In this document: piece after piece, positions 51,227 through 61,063 of the stretch
Numbering within the stretch: position 1 is the first letter of the stretch
Layout: each line of letters starts with the position of its first letter
Assembly: GCA_023388175.1 (NCBI GenBank)
Contig: JAEWGT010000008.1
Location: 124,001 to 188,000 of the forward strand
Length of the DNA stretch: 64,000 nt
Source of the DNA: Pseudomonadota bacterium
Lineage (GTDB): Bacteria > Pseudomonadota > Alphaproteobacteria > Rhizobiales > Devosiaceae
Direction: 5' to 3'
The notes under the pieces: model-generated
Seen by the model: only the letters and a program-made list of their open reading frames with translations
Told to the model about the DNA's origin: nothing
Databases searched by the model: none
Made by a program: the position numbers and the translations under genes

Positions 51227-53983
51227 ATGCTTGAGAAGATTTATGAACCCGCCGCCGTCGAAAAGCGTATCTTCGACGCCTGGGTGGACGCGAAGGCCTT
51301 TGCGGCCGGAGCAGGGGCAAAGCCCGGCGCCGAGCCTTTCACCATTGTCATTCCGCCGCCAAACGTCACCGGCTCGCTCCATATCGGCCATGCGCTGAAC
51401 AACACGGTCCAGGACATTCTGGTCCGCTTCAACCGCATGCTGAAAAAGGACGTGCTCTGGCAGCCGGGCATGGATCATGCCGGCATTGCCACGCAGATGA
51501 TTGTCGAGCGCCAGTTGATGGAACGGCAGGAGCCGGGCCGCCGCGAGATGGGCCGCGAGAAATTCGTCGAGCGCGTCTGGGAGTGGAAAGACGAAAGCGG
51601 CGGCACGATCATGAACCAGCTCAAGCGTCTTGGCGCGTCGGCTGACTATTCGCGCGAGCGCTTCACCATGGGTGAAGCTGGTGCGCCGGACGACCAGATG
51701 GTTCGCGCCGTCATCAAGGTGTTCGTCGAGCTGCACAAGCGTGGGCTGATCTACCGTGCCAAGCGCCTGGTCAACTGGCATCCGGGCCTCGAAACCGCGA
51801 TTTCAGATCTCGAAGTCGAGAATATCGAGATCAAGGGCCATATGTGGCACCTGCGCTACCCGCTGGCCGATGGCGTAACCTATGAGTTTCCGGTCAAGGA
51901 CGAAGAGGGCAATGTCACCGGCACGGAAACGCGCGACTACATCATTGTCGCTACGACCCGCCCCGAGACCATGCTTGGCGACGTCGCCGTTGCGGTTCAT
52001 CCTGAAGACGAGCGCTATGCTGGTCTCGTCGGCAAGTTCGTCGAGCTCCCGCTGGTCGGTCGCCGCATTCCCGTCGTCGCTGACGAATATGCCGATCCAG
52101 CCCTCGGCACTGGTGCGGTGAAGATCACGCCAGCGCACGATTTCAACGACTTTGAGGTCGGCGCCCGCGCTGGCGTCGAGCCGATCAACGTCTTCACCAC
52201 GCGCGGCGCCATCATCGATGCCGATTTCATTCCGGCGAAGTATCGCGGCATGGATCGGTTCGAGGCGCGCCAGGCCATTGTCGCGGACCTGTCCGCTTTG
52301 GCCGAAGAGAACGAGACGCGCGGCCTCAGCCATATCGAAGACAAGAAGATCATGGTGCCGCATGACGAGAAGAGCAAGCTCGTCGTCATCGAGCCCTTCC
52401 TCACCGACCAGTGGTGGGTGAAGGCCGATGTGCTGGCCCAGCCCGCACTCGCTTCGGTGCGCGAGGGCCGCACCAAATTCGTGCCGCAGCAATATGAAAA
52501 TACCTATTTCGCCTGGCTGGAGAACATCAAGCCCTGGTGCATTTCGCGCCAGCTTTGGTGGGGGCACCAGATTCCCGCATGGTACGGTCCGGACAACGAG
52601 GCCTTTGTTGCCTATGACGAGGCCGAAGCGCAGGCAGCGGCCGACAAGCATTATGGCAAGACCGTTGAACTGACGCGCGACCCCGACGTGCTCGACACCT
52701 GGTTCTCCTCCGCCCTCTGGCCATTTTCGACCATGGGCTGGCCGGACGAGACGCCGGAACTCAAGCGCTACTACCCGACCAGCGTGCTGGTCACGGGTTT
52801 TGACATCATCTTCTTCTGGGTTGCCCGCATGATGATGATGGGGCTGGAATTCCTCGACGAGGAGCCGTTCCACACCGTTTACATGCACGCGCTGGTCCGC
52901 GACGAAAAGGGCCAGAAGATGAGCAAGACCAAGGGGAACGTGATCGACCCCCTGAAACTCATCGACGAATATGGCGCAGACGCGACCCGTTTCACGCTCG
53001 CCGCCATGGCGGCGCAGGGTCGTGACCTCAAGCTGGCCATCAGCCGCGTCGAAGGCTATCGCAACTTCGTCACCAAGATCTGGAATGCTGCGCGCTTTCT
53101 TGAGATGAACGAAGCCCGCCGCGTCGAGGGTTATGACCCCAAGGCCAATAAGCTGGCGCTCAATCGCTGGATCGTCGGCGCGACGGCGCGCGGCATGGCT
53201 GCGGTCCGGGCCGGCATCGAGGACTACAAGTTCAACGAAGCCGCAAACAGCGCCTATGACTTCGTCTGGGGCACGTTCTGCGACTGGTATGTCGAATTTG
53301 CCAAGCCCGTCTTCATGGGCGAGGACGAGGCCGCAAAGGCCGAAACCCGCGCCACGGCTGCGTGGGCACTCGATCAGATCCTGATCATGCTGCACCCGAT
53401 GATGCCTTTCGTCACCGAGGAGCTTTGGGAAAAGACCGGCGAGTTCGGTCCCAAGCGGGAAAACCTGCTGATCCTGACCGAATGGCCCGATCTGTCGGGC
53501 CTTGAAGATGCCGAGGCAGATGCCGAACTGGCTTGGCTCGTGGACGTCATCTCCAATGTGCGCTCTGTCCGCGCCGAAATGAACGTTCCGGCCAGCGCCA
53601 AGCTGCAATTGGTGGTGAGCGGGGCAGGGGAGCAGACGCTGGCCCGTCTCGTTGCCGGCACCTCGCTGATTTCTCGCCTGGCGCGCCTGGAAGAGATCAC
53701 GCCGTGCAATGACGTGCCCGGCGAATCCGCCCAGTTCGTGGTCGGCGACGCGACTTACGCTTTGCCCTTGGCCGGCGTGATTGACCTCTCGGTCGAAAAG
53801 GCGCGGCTGGAAAAGGAAGTCGGCAAGCTTGATGGCGAAATCACCGGCATCGACAAGAAGCTGGGCAATGAGCAGTTCGTTGCCAAGGCGCCCGAAGAGG
53901 TGATCGAGGAGCAGAAGGCGCGGCGCGCCGCCGCCGTGGACCGGCGGGAGAAAATCCTCAAGGCGCTCGAACTGCTGCGGTAA
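51227..53983 (+). CDS. valS: Valyl-tRNA synthetase
   Basis: A 918-residue class I synthetase. It has HIGH in the form PPPNVTGSLHIGHALN, a CP1 editing domain (TTRPETMLGDVAVAVHPEDERY, GTGAVKITPAHDFNDFEVG), WWGHQIPAW, and KMSKS in GQKMSKTKGNVIDP. An anticodon-binding domain and a C-terminal coiled-coil arm follow (about 855-915: VEKARLEKEVGKLDGEITGIDKK). A GTG lies 3 bp before the ATG chosen. A strong terminator follows. Confidence 0.98.
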   Translation: MLEKIYEPAAVEKRIFDAWVDAKAFAAGAGAKPGAEPFTIVIPPPNVTGSLHIGHALNNTVQDILVRFNRMLKKDVLWQPGMDHAGIATQMIVERQLMERQEPGRREMGREKFVERVWEWKDESGGTIMNQLKRLGASADYSRERFTMGEAGAPDDQMVRAVIKVFVELHKRGLIYRAKRLVNWHPGLETAISDLEVENIEIKGHMWHLRYPLADGVTYEFPVKDEEGNVTGTETRDYIIVATTRPETMLGDVAVAVHPEDERYAGLVGKFVELPLVGRRIPVVADEYADPALGTGAVKITPAHDFNDFEVGARAGVEPINVFTTRGAIIDADFIPAKYRGMDRFEARQAIVADLSALAEENETRGLSHIEDKKIMVPHDEKSKLVVIEPFLTDQWWVKADVLAQPALASVREGRTKFVPQQYENTYFAWLENIKPWCISRQLWWGHQIPAWYGPDNEAFVAYDEAEAQAAADKHYGKTVELTRDPDVLDTWFSSALWPFSTMGWPDETPELKRYYPTSVLVTGFDIIFFWVARMMMMGLEFLDEEPFHTVYMHALVRDEKGQKMSKTKGNVIDPLKLIDEYGADATRFTLAAMAAQGRDLKLAISRVEGYRNFVTKIWNAARFLEMNEARRVEGYDPKANKLALNRWIVGATARGMAAVRAGIEDYKFNEAANSAYDFVWGTFCDWYVEFAKPVFMGEDEAAKAETRATAAWALDQILIMLHPMMPFVTEELWEKTGEFGPKRENLLILTEWPDLSGLEDAEADAELAWLVDVISNVRSVRAEMNVPASAKLQLVVSGAGEQTLARLVAGTSLISRLARLEEITPCNDVPGESAQFVVGDATYALPLAGVIDLSVEKARLEKEVGKLDGEITGIDKKLGNEQFVAKAPEEVIEEQKARRAAAVDRREKILKALELLR

Positions 53984-53985
53984 AC

Positions 53986-54016
53986 AAAAGCCCCCGGATT
54001 GGATCCGGGGGCTTTT
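53986..54016. terminator. Bidirectional terminator between valS and the ABC exporter gene
   Basis: GCCCCCGGAT and ATCCGGGGGC form a perfect 10-bp stem with a 3-nt loop, flanked by AAAA before and TTTT after. It therefore works on both strands for these convergent genes. Confidence 0.93.
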
Positions 54017-54020
54017 CGCA

Positions 54021-55868
54021 TCAGATGCTCGCCTGCGTCATATGCAGTCTGGCATAGACGCCGCCCCTGTCCATCAAGGCATCGTGGCTGCCTTCTTCGG
54101 CAATGCCGTCTTCCGTCAGCACCAATATCCGGTCCGCATGGCGCACCGTGGAGAGCCGGTGCGCGATGACAATAGTGGTGCGGCCGTGCGTCAGACCGAG
54201 CAGGGCCTCCTGCACCGCCCGTTCGCTGTCATTGTCGAGCGCACTGGTCGCTTCGTCGAAGATCAGCACGGGCGGGTTCTTGAGGAAGGCGCGGGCAATG
54301 GTCAGCCGCTGCTTCTGCCCGCCCGAGAGCTTTACCCCGCGCTGGCCGATATCGGTGTCATAGCCCCCCGGCAGCGCCATGATGAAGTCATGGGCATTGG
54401 CTGATCTGGCCGCGGCTACCACTTCATCGCGGCTGGCATCGGGACGGCCATAAAGCAGATTGTCCCAGACGGTGCCGCTGAACAGATAAACGTCCTGCTG
54501 CACCATGCCGATATTGCGGCGCAGGGATTGCAGGGTCACGTCGCGGACGTCGTGACCATCTATGCTGACCGCCCCTTCCGAGACCTCGTAGAATCGCGGA
54601 ATGAGCGCGCAAAGCGTGCTCTTGCCGACGCCTGAAGGGCCAACCAAAGCAACGAACTCGCCCGGCTTTATATCGAGCGACAGCCGCTTCAGCACCATGG
54701 GGCCTTCCGGGTCATAGCGGAAACCGACATCGCGGAAGGAAATGGCGCCTTTGACCGTCTGGAGTGGCTGCGCCCCGGCGCGGTCGGTAATGTCCGGCTG
54801 TTCCTCAAGTAGCTCCATGGCGCGCGTAAAGCCGGTATAGCCCTCCTGCCAGAGGCGGATGAAATTGTCGAAGCGCCTGATCGGATCGAGCAGCACGCCA
54901 ATGCAAAGGAGCATGGTCAGCATGTCCGCTGCGGACAGTCCGGCCGTCAGGATGCGGAATGCGCCGATCACGATCACCATGATGGTGACCAGCTGCGCGA
55001 AACCCTCCATGCCGCTCCACAGCATTGCCTCGCTGCGATAGCTGTCCTTGCGGCTTTGCAGGAACAGCTGATTTTCCGCTTCGAAGCGGCGCAATTCCTC
55101 GTCCTCATTGGCGAAGGACTGCACGACCCTGATGCCACCAAGCGCATCCTCGACGCGTTCGTTGACGCTGGCGATCCGCTCCTTTCCGTTGCGCAGGGCC
55201 ACGTTCATGCGCCGGTTGAAGATAATCGCGTAACCAATGGCGAACGGAATCAGAAGTGTGATGACGCCTGCAATCGTCGGGTCGATCCATGCCAGCACCG
55301 CCATGGCCCCGCAGAATTTCAGCAGGCTGATGGCGAGGTCTTCCGGTCCGTGATGGAAAAGCTCGCCGAGCCACAGCGAGTCATTGCTGATCCGGCTCAT
55401 CAATTGGCCGGTACGCTGCCGGTCATAGAAGCCGAAGGACAGGGTCTGGCAATGCTCGAACAATTCCCGGCGAACCTGCGCCTCGATTTTCGCACCCATG
55501 ACGTGGCCCTGATAATCCACGAAATAGGTGGCTAGGGCCTGGACCAGGAAAATGGCCAACATGACGGCGCCAATGGTGATCAGCTGCTGCAGGGCATCCG
55601 GATTGGCCGAGAGCTCGGGCAGGCGCGAAACGATGAAATTGGCCATGAGCGGCAAGGCTATGGCCGTGGCCGAAACCAGCACGGCGCAGGCCAGCACCGC
55701 TGCAAGCAGCGGCAGATGTGGCCGGTAATAGGATAGGAAGCGGCGGAAACGGAGGCGGCTTTTACTCTCTCTATGCTGCGTAGCACGGCGAGAGGGCGTG
55801 AAGCGGGAGCGGCTGTGTCTAGAGCGTTTTTCGGCGCGCCGGGCTCCGCTGGAAACCTGAGAAGTCAT
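54021..55868 (-). CDS. MsbA-like ABC exporter (fused membrane and ATPase domains)
   Basis: A 615-residue half-transporter. The first 40 residues are basic and Ser-rich. Six transmembrane helices follow (HLPLLAAVLACAVLVSATAIALP onward to about 330). The ATPase domain (about 370-610) has Walker A GPSGVGKST, Q-loop VQQDVYLFSG, signature LSGGQKQR, Walker B PVLIFDEATSALD and H-loop IAHRLS. It dimerises to export lipids, peptides or drugs. The basic N-terminal tail is longer than in E. coli MsbA. Convergent with valS. Confidence 0.92.
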   Translation of the reverse strand: MTSQVSSGARRAEKRSRHSRSRFTPSRRATQHRESKSRLRFRRFLSYYRPHLPLLAAVLACAVLVSATAIALPLMANFIVSRLPELSANPDALQQLITIGAVMLAIFLVQALATYFVDYQGHVMGAKIEAQVRRELFEHCQTLSFGFYDRQRTGQLMSRISNDSLWLGELFHHGPEDLAISLLKFCGAMAVLAWIDPTIAGVITLLIPFAIGYAIIFNRRMNVALRNGKERIASVNERVEDALGGIRVVQSFANEDEELRRFEAENQLFLQSRKDSYRSEAMLWSGMEGFAQLVTIMVIVIGAFRILTAGLSAADMLTMLLCIGVLLDPIRRFDNFIRLWQEGYTGFTRAMELLEEQPDITDRAGAQPLQTVKGAISFRDVGFRYDPEGPMVLKRLSLDIKPGEFVALVGPSGVGKSTLCALIPRFYEVSEGAVSIDGHDVRDVTLQSLRRNIGMVQQDVYLFSGTVWDNLLYGRPDASRDEVVAAARSANAHDFIMALPGGYDTDIGQRGVKLSGGQKQRLTIARAFLKNPPVLIFDEATSALDNDSERAVQEALLGLTHGRTTIVIAHRLSTVRHADRILVLTEDGIAEEGSHDALMDRGGVYARLHMTQASI

Positions 55869-56423
55869 GAGTGATCATGTCCTGTTGAAGACCAAGTGTG
55901 TGTCGGCTGGACATGATGGTTTTCATTTCAGGTCTCCCGTCGCGTGAGGCGGACAATATGGGCGCTCAGGCCGAGGCGGGCAATGGCCGAAAGGCACAAA
56001 GCTGTCTCTGTGACGATTCCGCAACAAAGCGATGGATTCATGCGCGGCGGTGCGCGCAGCAACTTTTTGGCGATGTTTCCCGCCACAATCTCTCCCTAAA
56101 CAGGACGTCCAGAGCGACCGGAGCGGATATGCGCGAGTATCTTCGCATTGGTTGTCTCAAGAATTGGGCATTCGGGGGCGGGTGCCGGCCAAAATTCCGT
56201 CTGCAGGCATGCCGCAGATTGGGCAGGTGCTGACTCCCCCGGATTTTCTGGACGAATGGCGGATGAAGCTCCGTCTGAAGTGGTGATTATGGACGCAGGA
56301 ACGCGGATCGCAGGCACTGCAATGAGTGAGCGAACGGCCACTTTCGTCGTTGTTGCGCGCGCTTGTGATGGCGCTGGCCGAATGCGGCCACAAAGCATGT
56401 TTACCTATTGTTCAGACTTAGCT
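55869..56423. other. Long intergenic region with no credible gene
   Basis: Between the divergent ABC exporter and the ExoR-like gene lie 693 bp (55869-56561). I see no open frame with the features of a real gene in 55869-56423. The later part (56344-56423) holds a hairpin TGGCCG/CGGCCA (56375-56390); the hairpin series directly before the ExoR-like gene is listed separately. Confidence 0.45.
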
Positions 56424-56550
56424 TTGCCCGCTTTCTGGTTGCGGGCAAGATCACCGATGAAAATCAGCGGTCTGGCGGAAAACTCCGCCACCGCAGCGGA
56501 CCCGTTTGCACGGGATCCGCGACGTGTTCCCGCCCGTGGCCCCACGGGCG
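56424..56550 (+). promoter_or_regulatory. Structured leader: four consecutive hairpins before the ExoR-like gene
   Basis: Four stems lie in a row. TTGCCCGC/GCGGGCAA is at 56424-56448. TGGCGGA/TCCGCCA is at 56473-56490, with outer GCGG/CCGC at 56467 and 56491. GCGGACCCGT with ACGGG-A-TCCGC is at 56496-56520. CGCCCGTG/CACGGGCG is at 56531-56550, ending exactly where the AAAGGAG ribosome-binding sequence begins. This is far more pairing than expected for a plain leader and suggests an RNA-level control element or a small RNA. No known riboswitch class is recognised. Confidence 0.55.
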
Positions 56551-56561
56551 AAAGGAGTATC

Positions 56562-57365
56562 ATGCGGACCTTGTCCCATGCCGCCACAGCCTTGCTTCTG
56601 GCTTTCTGCGCAGCCGCCCCGGCCCAGGCGCAGACTGCCGTGGATGCAGCTTCCGATTTTGCCCGCTCCATGGATGGTATCACTTCCATGGACAGTGTTG
56701 GTGTGCCGACTGACACATTCATTTCAGCGCTTGAAAGCGATGCCGAGGCCGGTCGTCCGCTGGCGCTGTGGCAGCTCGGTTCCATGTATGAAAATGGCGA
56801 GGGCGTGAACAAGGACCCCGTCAAGGCATTCGGCTACTATTCCCAGATTGCCATACAGCATGCGGATACGGCGCCGCGCGGGCTCGAAGCGGACATTGTG
56901 GCCCGCTCGTTCGTCAAGCTGGGCGACTATTTCCGCGAAGGCGCGCCTGAAGTCGGTCTCAAGCAGGATGCCAATGAATCGCACCGTATGCTGATGCATG
57001 CCGCCAGCTATTTCGGCGATGCGGAAGCGCAGTATCGGGTCGGTCTGCTGTACCAGCGTGAAGATGGTCTCGGCGTGAGCCCGATGCTCAGCGCGCGCTG
57101 GCTGCAATCGGCGGCCAATAAGGGCCATTGCATGGCGCAGGCCGGATTGGGCGACCTTTTGTTCAATGGCATGGAATCCTATCCGCCGCGTCCAGCCGAG
57201 GGGCTTATGTGGCTGAACGTGGCGCATGACACCTGCCTTGGCACTGTGGATCAGGCGGCCGCCGAGGAAATGCTCAATCGCGCCGTGTCGATTGCGAGCC
57301 CGGAAGACCGTGCCGCCGCTCACGCCATGGCCAATATGAGCTACGAAGTCGGCATCGAGTTCTGA
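56562..57365 (+). CDS. exoR: ExoR-like periplasmic Sel1-repeat protein
   Basis: A 267-residue protein with signal peptide ATALLLAFCAAAPAQA. A string of Sel1 (SLR) repeats follows: PLALWQLGSMYENGEGVNKDPVKAFGYY, DIVARSFVKLGDYFREGAP, AEAQYRVGLLYQREDG and CMAQAGLGDLLFNG. Length and repeat order resemble ExoR of Rhizobium and Agrobacterium, which holds the sensor ExoS (ChvG) inactive in the periplasm and so controls exopolysaccharide and motility. The start at 56562 follows AAAGGAG. The repeat family is sure; orthology to ExoR is likely but unproven. Confidence 0.75.
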   Translation: MRTLSHAATALLLAFCAAAPAQAQTAVDAASDFARSMDGITSMDSVGVPTDTFISALESDAEAGRPLALWQLGSMYENGEGVNKDPVKAFGYYSQIAIQHADTAPRGLEADIVARSFVKLGDYFREGAPEVGLKQDANESHRMLMHAASYFGDAEAQYRVGLLYQREDGLGVSPMLSARWLQSAANKGHCMAQAGLGDLLFNGMESYPPRPAEGLMWLNVAHDTCLGTVDQAAAEEMLNRAVSIASPEDRAAAHAMANMSYEVGIEF

Positions 57366-57437
57366 CGGCGGCGCCCACCGATTGGCTATGCCTGGGGCGC
57401 GCCCAGGACATTTCAGACTTTGCCGTTTGGCCTGGTC

Positions 57438-58223
57438 CTAAAAGCTAAAAACGCCTTCCACCGGCACATGGTCGCTCGGCTTTTCCCAGCCGCGCGTGTC
57501 CTTGTGGATCGTGACATCGTCGAGCCGGTCGGCGGCCTGCGGCGACAGCATCAGATGGTCGATGCGGATGCCCGCATTGCGGCGCCAGGCGCCCGCCTGG
57601 AAATCCCAGAAGGTGAAGGCCTGTTCGGCCGTCACCGCGCGCAACGCATCGGTCATGCCGAGATGCTTCAGGATGCGGAATTTTTCGAGACTTTCCGGGC
57701 GATAAAGCGCGTCCCCCCACCAGGCGTCGGGATCATGTGCATCGATGGGCGCGGGAATGAGGTTGAAATCGCCCATCAGAACAAAGGGTTCTTCAAACTC
57801 CAGCCGGCCCTCGACGAAATGGTTGAGCCGGTCCATCCAGGCCAGCTTGTAGGGGAATTTTTCCGTATCAACGGGGTTACCGTTCGGCAGGTAGATGTTG
57901 CAGACGCGGACAACGCCGCCTTCGACGGAAAACACCCCTTCGATCAGCCGCGATTGTTCGTCCGCATCGTCGCCCGGCAGCCCGCGATGTACCTCGTCGA
58001 ATGGTATTTTCGAGAGCAGGGCCACCCCGTTCCAGCTCTTCTGGCCATGGGTCTCGATATTGTAGCCCAGCGCCTCGATCTCGGCGCGGGGAAAGCCTTC
58101 GTCTATGGACTTGATCTCCTGCAGCCCGACAATGTCCGGCTTTTCTTCTTCCAGCCAGCGCAACAGCAGCTCGATGCGGGCCTTGATGCCGTTGATGTTC
58201 CAGGTGGCGATACGCAGGGCCAT
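57438..58223 (-). CDS. xth: Exodeoxyribonuclease III
   Basis: A 261-residue AP endonuclease/3'-5' exonuclease of the EEP fold. It starts MALRIATWNINGIKAR (58223, behind TGAGGAG). Catalytic elements are LQEIKS (Glu), CNIYLPNGNP, LMGDFNLIPAPIDAHDP (Asp, Asn), RNAGIRIDHLMLS and closing SDHVPVEGVF (Asp-His). The length is normal. It lies 10 bp after the esterase-type gene, so the two are probably co-transcribed. Confidence 0.95.
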   Translation of the reverse strand: MALRIATWNINGIKARIELLLRWLEEEKPDIVGLQEIKSIDEGFPRAEIEALGYNIETHGQKSWNGVALLSKIPFDEVHRGLPGDDADEQSRLIEGVFSVEGGVVRVCNIYLPNGNPVDTEKFPYKLAWMDRLNHFVEGRLEFEEPFVLMGDFNLIPAPIDAHDPDAWWGDALYRPESLEKFRILKHLGMTDALRAVTAEQAFTFWDFQAGAWRRNAGIRIDHLMLSPQAADRLDDVTIHKDTRGWEKPSDHVPVEGVFSF

Positions 58224-58233
58224 GTCAGGCTCC

Positions 58234-59343
58234 TCAGGTGATATCTTGATAGACGGCCTTGCGCAGGGCGCGCGGAAAGGCGAGTTCGCCACCATAGAAC
58301 GCCGTATTGCTGAGCGAAACCATGCTGATCCGGTTCACCGGATCGATGGACCAGATATGCCCGTAAATCCCGCCCCAGTTGTTGGTGCCTGCAGGCCAGA
58401 ACAGATCGGCCTTGTTCGGATCCGTCGTATAGCTACCCAGGAAGCTGAAGGCCTGTCCTGGCTCGCGCTCATAGCCCATCTGGTCGTCCATGGCCTGCCG
58501 TGACGTCTCCGGCGCAAGCACCGGACCGCCGTTATCAAGCATGGCATTGAGGAAGCGCATGAAATCGGGCGCAGTCGTCGCCATGCCGCCGCCGCCGCAC
58601 TCGAATGCCTTGTCGTTGAAGATCCGCTCGGGCGAAAAGGTCGTCATGCCGCCCCAGGGGTTTCTGATGGCATGCGGCTCGCTCATCTTGACGGGCAGGT
58701 CGTCTCCATCGCCATAGGGCACGGCGAGGCGCGCCGTGTCGCGGACCGTAAAGGCGGTGTCGGTCATGCCCAAGGGTTCCGTGACATAATGGGCCACCGC
58801 ATCGCGCAGCCTGCCGCCATGCACCTTGGAAATGACGCCGCCCACGACATCGATGGCCATGGAATAGAACCACGATGTGCCCGGCGCGTAGGACAAGTCC
58901 TGTTCTGCCAGAAGCGGCAGCAATTCGTCGAGATGAATATCGGCATTGGTCAAACCCCCGGTTATGCGGGGATTGAACGGGGTGTAATCGTAAAGCAGCC
59001 CGGCCGTATGGGTCAGCAAATGGGCGAGCGTGATGACCGGGCGGCTGCCGTCTGCCAGCTTCGGCGTGAAATAGGGCAAGTATCGGCTGACCGGATCATC
59101 GACGCTCAAAAGCCCCTTGTCCGCCATTGCAAGAAGGGTAGCGGCAACGAGGGGCTTGGTGAGCGAGGCAGCGCGAAAAATGGTGTTTTCAGTCATCGCT
59201 GTGCCGGCTTCCCGGTCGGCAAGGCCCGCAGCCCGGCGATAGACAATGTTACCGTCCTTTGCGACGAGGACGACGCTCCCCACCAGCTTGCCGCTGCTGA
59301 TTGCGCCATCGATCACCTGATCAATATTCTGGGTTCCGGTCAT
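58234..59343 (-). CDS. Family VIII esterase / class C beta-lactamase-like serine hydrolase
   Basis: A 369-residue serine hydrolase without a signal peptide. The start at 59343 follows GGAGG. The S-x-x-K motif is ASLTKPL (Ser60, Lys63). The second motif is WFYSMA (Y-S-M instead of the beta-lactamase Y-x-N). The third is NWGGIYG in place of K-T-G. Y-S-x and W-G-G are features of EstB-type family VIII carboxylesterases, so ester rather than beta-lactam hydrolysis is expected. Cytoplasmic. First gene of a unit with xth. Confidence 0.85.
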   Translation of the reverse strand: MTGTQNIDQVIDGAISSGKLVGSVVLVAKDGNIVYRRAAGLADREAGTAMTENTIFRAASLTKPLVAATLLAMADKGLLSVDDPVSRYLPYFTPKLADGSRPVITLAHLLTHTAGLLYDYTPFNPRITGGLTNADIHLDELLPLLAEQDLSYAPGTSWFYSMAIDVVGGVISKVHGGRLRDAVAHYVTEPLGMTDTAFTVRDTARLAVPYGDGDDLPVKMSEPHAIRNPWGGMTTFSPERIFNDKAFECGGGGMATTAPDFMRFLNAMLDNGGPVLAPETSRQAMDDQMGYEREPGQAFSFLGSYTTDPNKADLFWPAGTNNWGGIYGHIWSIDPVNRISMVSLSNTAFYGGELAFPRALRKAVYQDIT

Positions 59344-59404
59344 GACAAATCCTCCCGCCACCTATGTGCCGGGCTCAGGCCGATTCAACAATGGCTGATG
59401 TCAG

Positions 59405-59758
59405 CTAAACCGCGAAACTGGTGCCGCAACCGCAGGATGCGACTGCGTTGGGGTTCTTTATCTGGAAAGCCTGCCCGATCAGGTCATCCACGAAGTCGAT
59501 TTCCGCGCCACCCATGAATTCCAGGCTCAGGGAATCGATCAGCACCGTGGCGTCGCCCTTTTGCAGCACCAGATCGTCGTCGTTCGGCGTGTCCTGCACA
59601 AGGTTATATTCGTACTGAAAGCCGGAACAGCCGCCTCCGGCCACGGAGATGCGCAATACCGTTCCTGGCGCTTCCTTGGACACGATGCGCGCAACGCGCT
59701 TGGCGGCGCGATCCGAAAGGGTTACGGCGGGGGCGGTGGCAAGGGTTGCGTCTGTCAT
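59405..59758 (-). CDS. erpA: Iron-sulfur cluster insertion protein ErpA (A-type carrier)
   Basis: A 117-residue HesB/IscA-type protein. The three cluster-binding Cys are visible: Cys44 (GGGCSGFQY) and the C-terminal Cys109/Cys111 (SCGCGTSF). The start at 59758 gives the usual length; a longer in-frame start runs into the promoter of the divergent dgt gene. It hands 4Fe-4S or 2Fe-2S clusters to target enzymes. Divergent from dgt with 83 bp between the starts. Confidence 0.92.
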   Translation of the reverse strand: MTDATLATAPAVTLSDRAAKRVARIVSKEAPGTVLRISVAGGGCSGFQYEYNLVQDTPNDDDLVLQKGDATVLIDSLSLEFMGGAEIDFVDDLIGQAFQIKNPNAVASCGCGTSFAV

Positions 59759-59841
59759 GGGAAATCCGGACATTCGTAATGTCATAACACTGATCGTAAG
59801 ATAGGCGTTCCGGACGCCGTTGCAAAGGGCCACGACTACAC

Positions 59842-61032
59842 ATGAGCGATACTGCCTCTTATGCCAGCAAGCCGGACCAGTCGCTCGGGCGGCTCTATGG
59901 CACCGGCCCGAGCCCGACACGCAACGAATTTCAGCGCGACAGGGACCGGATTATCCATTCCACGGCCTTTCGCCGCCTGCAGCACAAGACGCAGGTCTTC
60001 CTGCATCACGAAGGCCGGCATTTCCGCAACCGGCTGACGCATACGCTGGAAGTCAGCCAGATTGCCCGCTCCATCGCCCGGGCGCTGGGCCTCAACGAGG
60101 ATCTGGCCGAAGCGGTCGCGCTGAGCCACGATCTGGGGCATACGCCATTCGGACATGCCGGCGAGCGCGCGCTGCATCGTGCCATGCACGATTTTGGCGG
60201 GTTCGACCACAATGTGCAGGCTTTGCGCACCGTGACGGTGCTGGAGAACCGTTATGCCGAGCATGACGGGCTTAACCTGACCTGGGAAACGCTGGAAGGC
60301 ATTCTCAAGCACAATGGTCCGCTGACGTCTGCCGACGGCGCCCCATTTGGCCGCTATGTGGAAGAAGGGCTGCCCAGCGGGCTGGAGCTCATTCCCACGC
60401 CCGCCGATCTGCGCCTCGACACTCATGCCAGCCTGGAGGCCCAGGTCGCGGCCATTGCCGACGACATCGCCTACAATGCCCATGACATCGACGATGCCCT
60501 GCGGGCCGAACTGATCGGGCTCGAGGATTTTCTCGACGTGCCGATGGCCGGTCCTATCGTGGCAGAAGTTCTGGCGCTCTATCCCGGCATTGCCGCCAAG
60601 CGGCAGACCCATGAAGTGCAGCGCCGCATGATCACGCGCGCCGTGGAAGATGTCATTCAGACCAGTGCCGGCAATATCGCCGCGGCGGGGGTCGTTTCGG
60701 CTGAGGATGTGCGGCTGGCCGGCAAGACGCTTGTTACCTTTTCGCCGGCTATTGCTGCCGCCGAAAAGGGGCTCAAGCAGTTTCTGTTCGCACGTGTCTA
60801 TCGGCATGAAAGTGTCATGGCGCCGGTGCTCGAAAGCGAAGCGGTGGTCGAGCGGCTCTTTGCTCACTATATGGCCAATGCCGACATGCCGGGCCGCTGG
60901 GGCGAGGCGGGCAGGGCGGTTGATGGGCTCCACCGTGCGCGCATCGTCGCCGATTTCATCGCCGGCATGACCGATCCTTATGCGCTCGATGAATACCAGC
61001 GCCTGTTTGACGCTCGACCGGATTTCCGTTAA
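59842..61032 (+). CDS. dgt: Deoxyguanosinetriphosphate triphosphohydrolase-like protein
   Basis: A 396-residue HD-domain dNTPase of the shorter dgt-like subfamily. It starts with the family pattern [40 protein letters not shown] residues are [20 protein letters not shown] ([10 protein letters not shown]) and [15 protein letters not shown]. It releases triphosphate from dGTP or other dNTPs. argS follows after 31 bp. This dgt-argS-SPOR order is frequent in Hyphomicrobiales. Confidence 0.93.
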   Translation: MSDTASYASKPDQSLGRLYGTGPSPTRNEFQRDRDRIIHSTAFRRLQHKTQVFLHHEGRHFRNRLTHTLEVSQIARSIARALGLNEDLAEAVALSHDLGHTPFGHAGERALHRAMHDFGGFDHNVQALRTVTVLENRYAEHDGLNLTWETLEGILKHNGPLTSADGAPFGRYVEEGLPSGLELIPTPADLRLDTHASLEAQVAAIADDIAYNAHDIDDALRAELIGLEDFLDVPMAGPIVAEVLALYPGIAAKRQTHEVQRRMITRAVEDVIQTSAGNIAAAGVVSAEDVRLAGKTLVTFSPAIAAAEKGLKQFLFARVYRHESVMAPVLESEAVVERLFAHYMANADMPGRWGEAGRAVDGLHRARIVADFIAGMTDPYALDEYQRLFDARPDFR

Positions 61033-61063
61033 CCCGGCCACCTCCAGTCCCCATAGGTTTGTC

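Noticed and set aside
51803..53608. A 601-codon antisense frame within valS
   Set aside because: Antisense to the conserved synthetase core; no motif and no ribosome-binding site.
55898..56233. A 111-codon frame in the gap before the ExoR-like gene
   Set aside because: No ribosome-binding site, irregular composition (many Cys and Arg) and no family likeness; probably chance.
58234..59343. Antibiotic resistance by a class C beta-lactamase
   Set aside because: There is no signal peptide, the second motif is Y-S-M and the third W-G-G, which fit a family VIII esterase rather than a periplasmic beta-lactamase.
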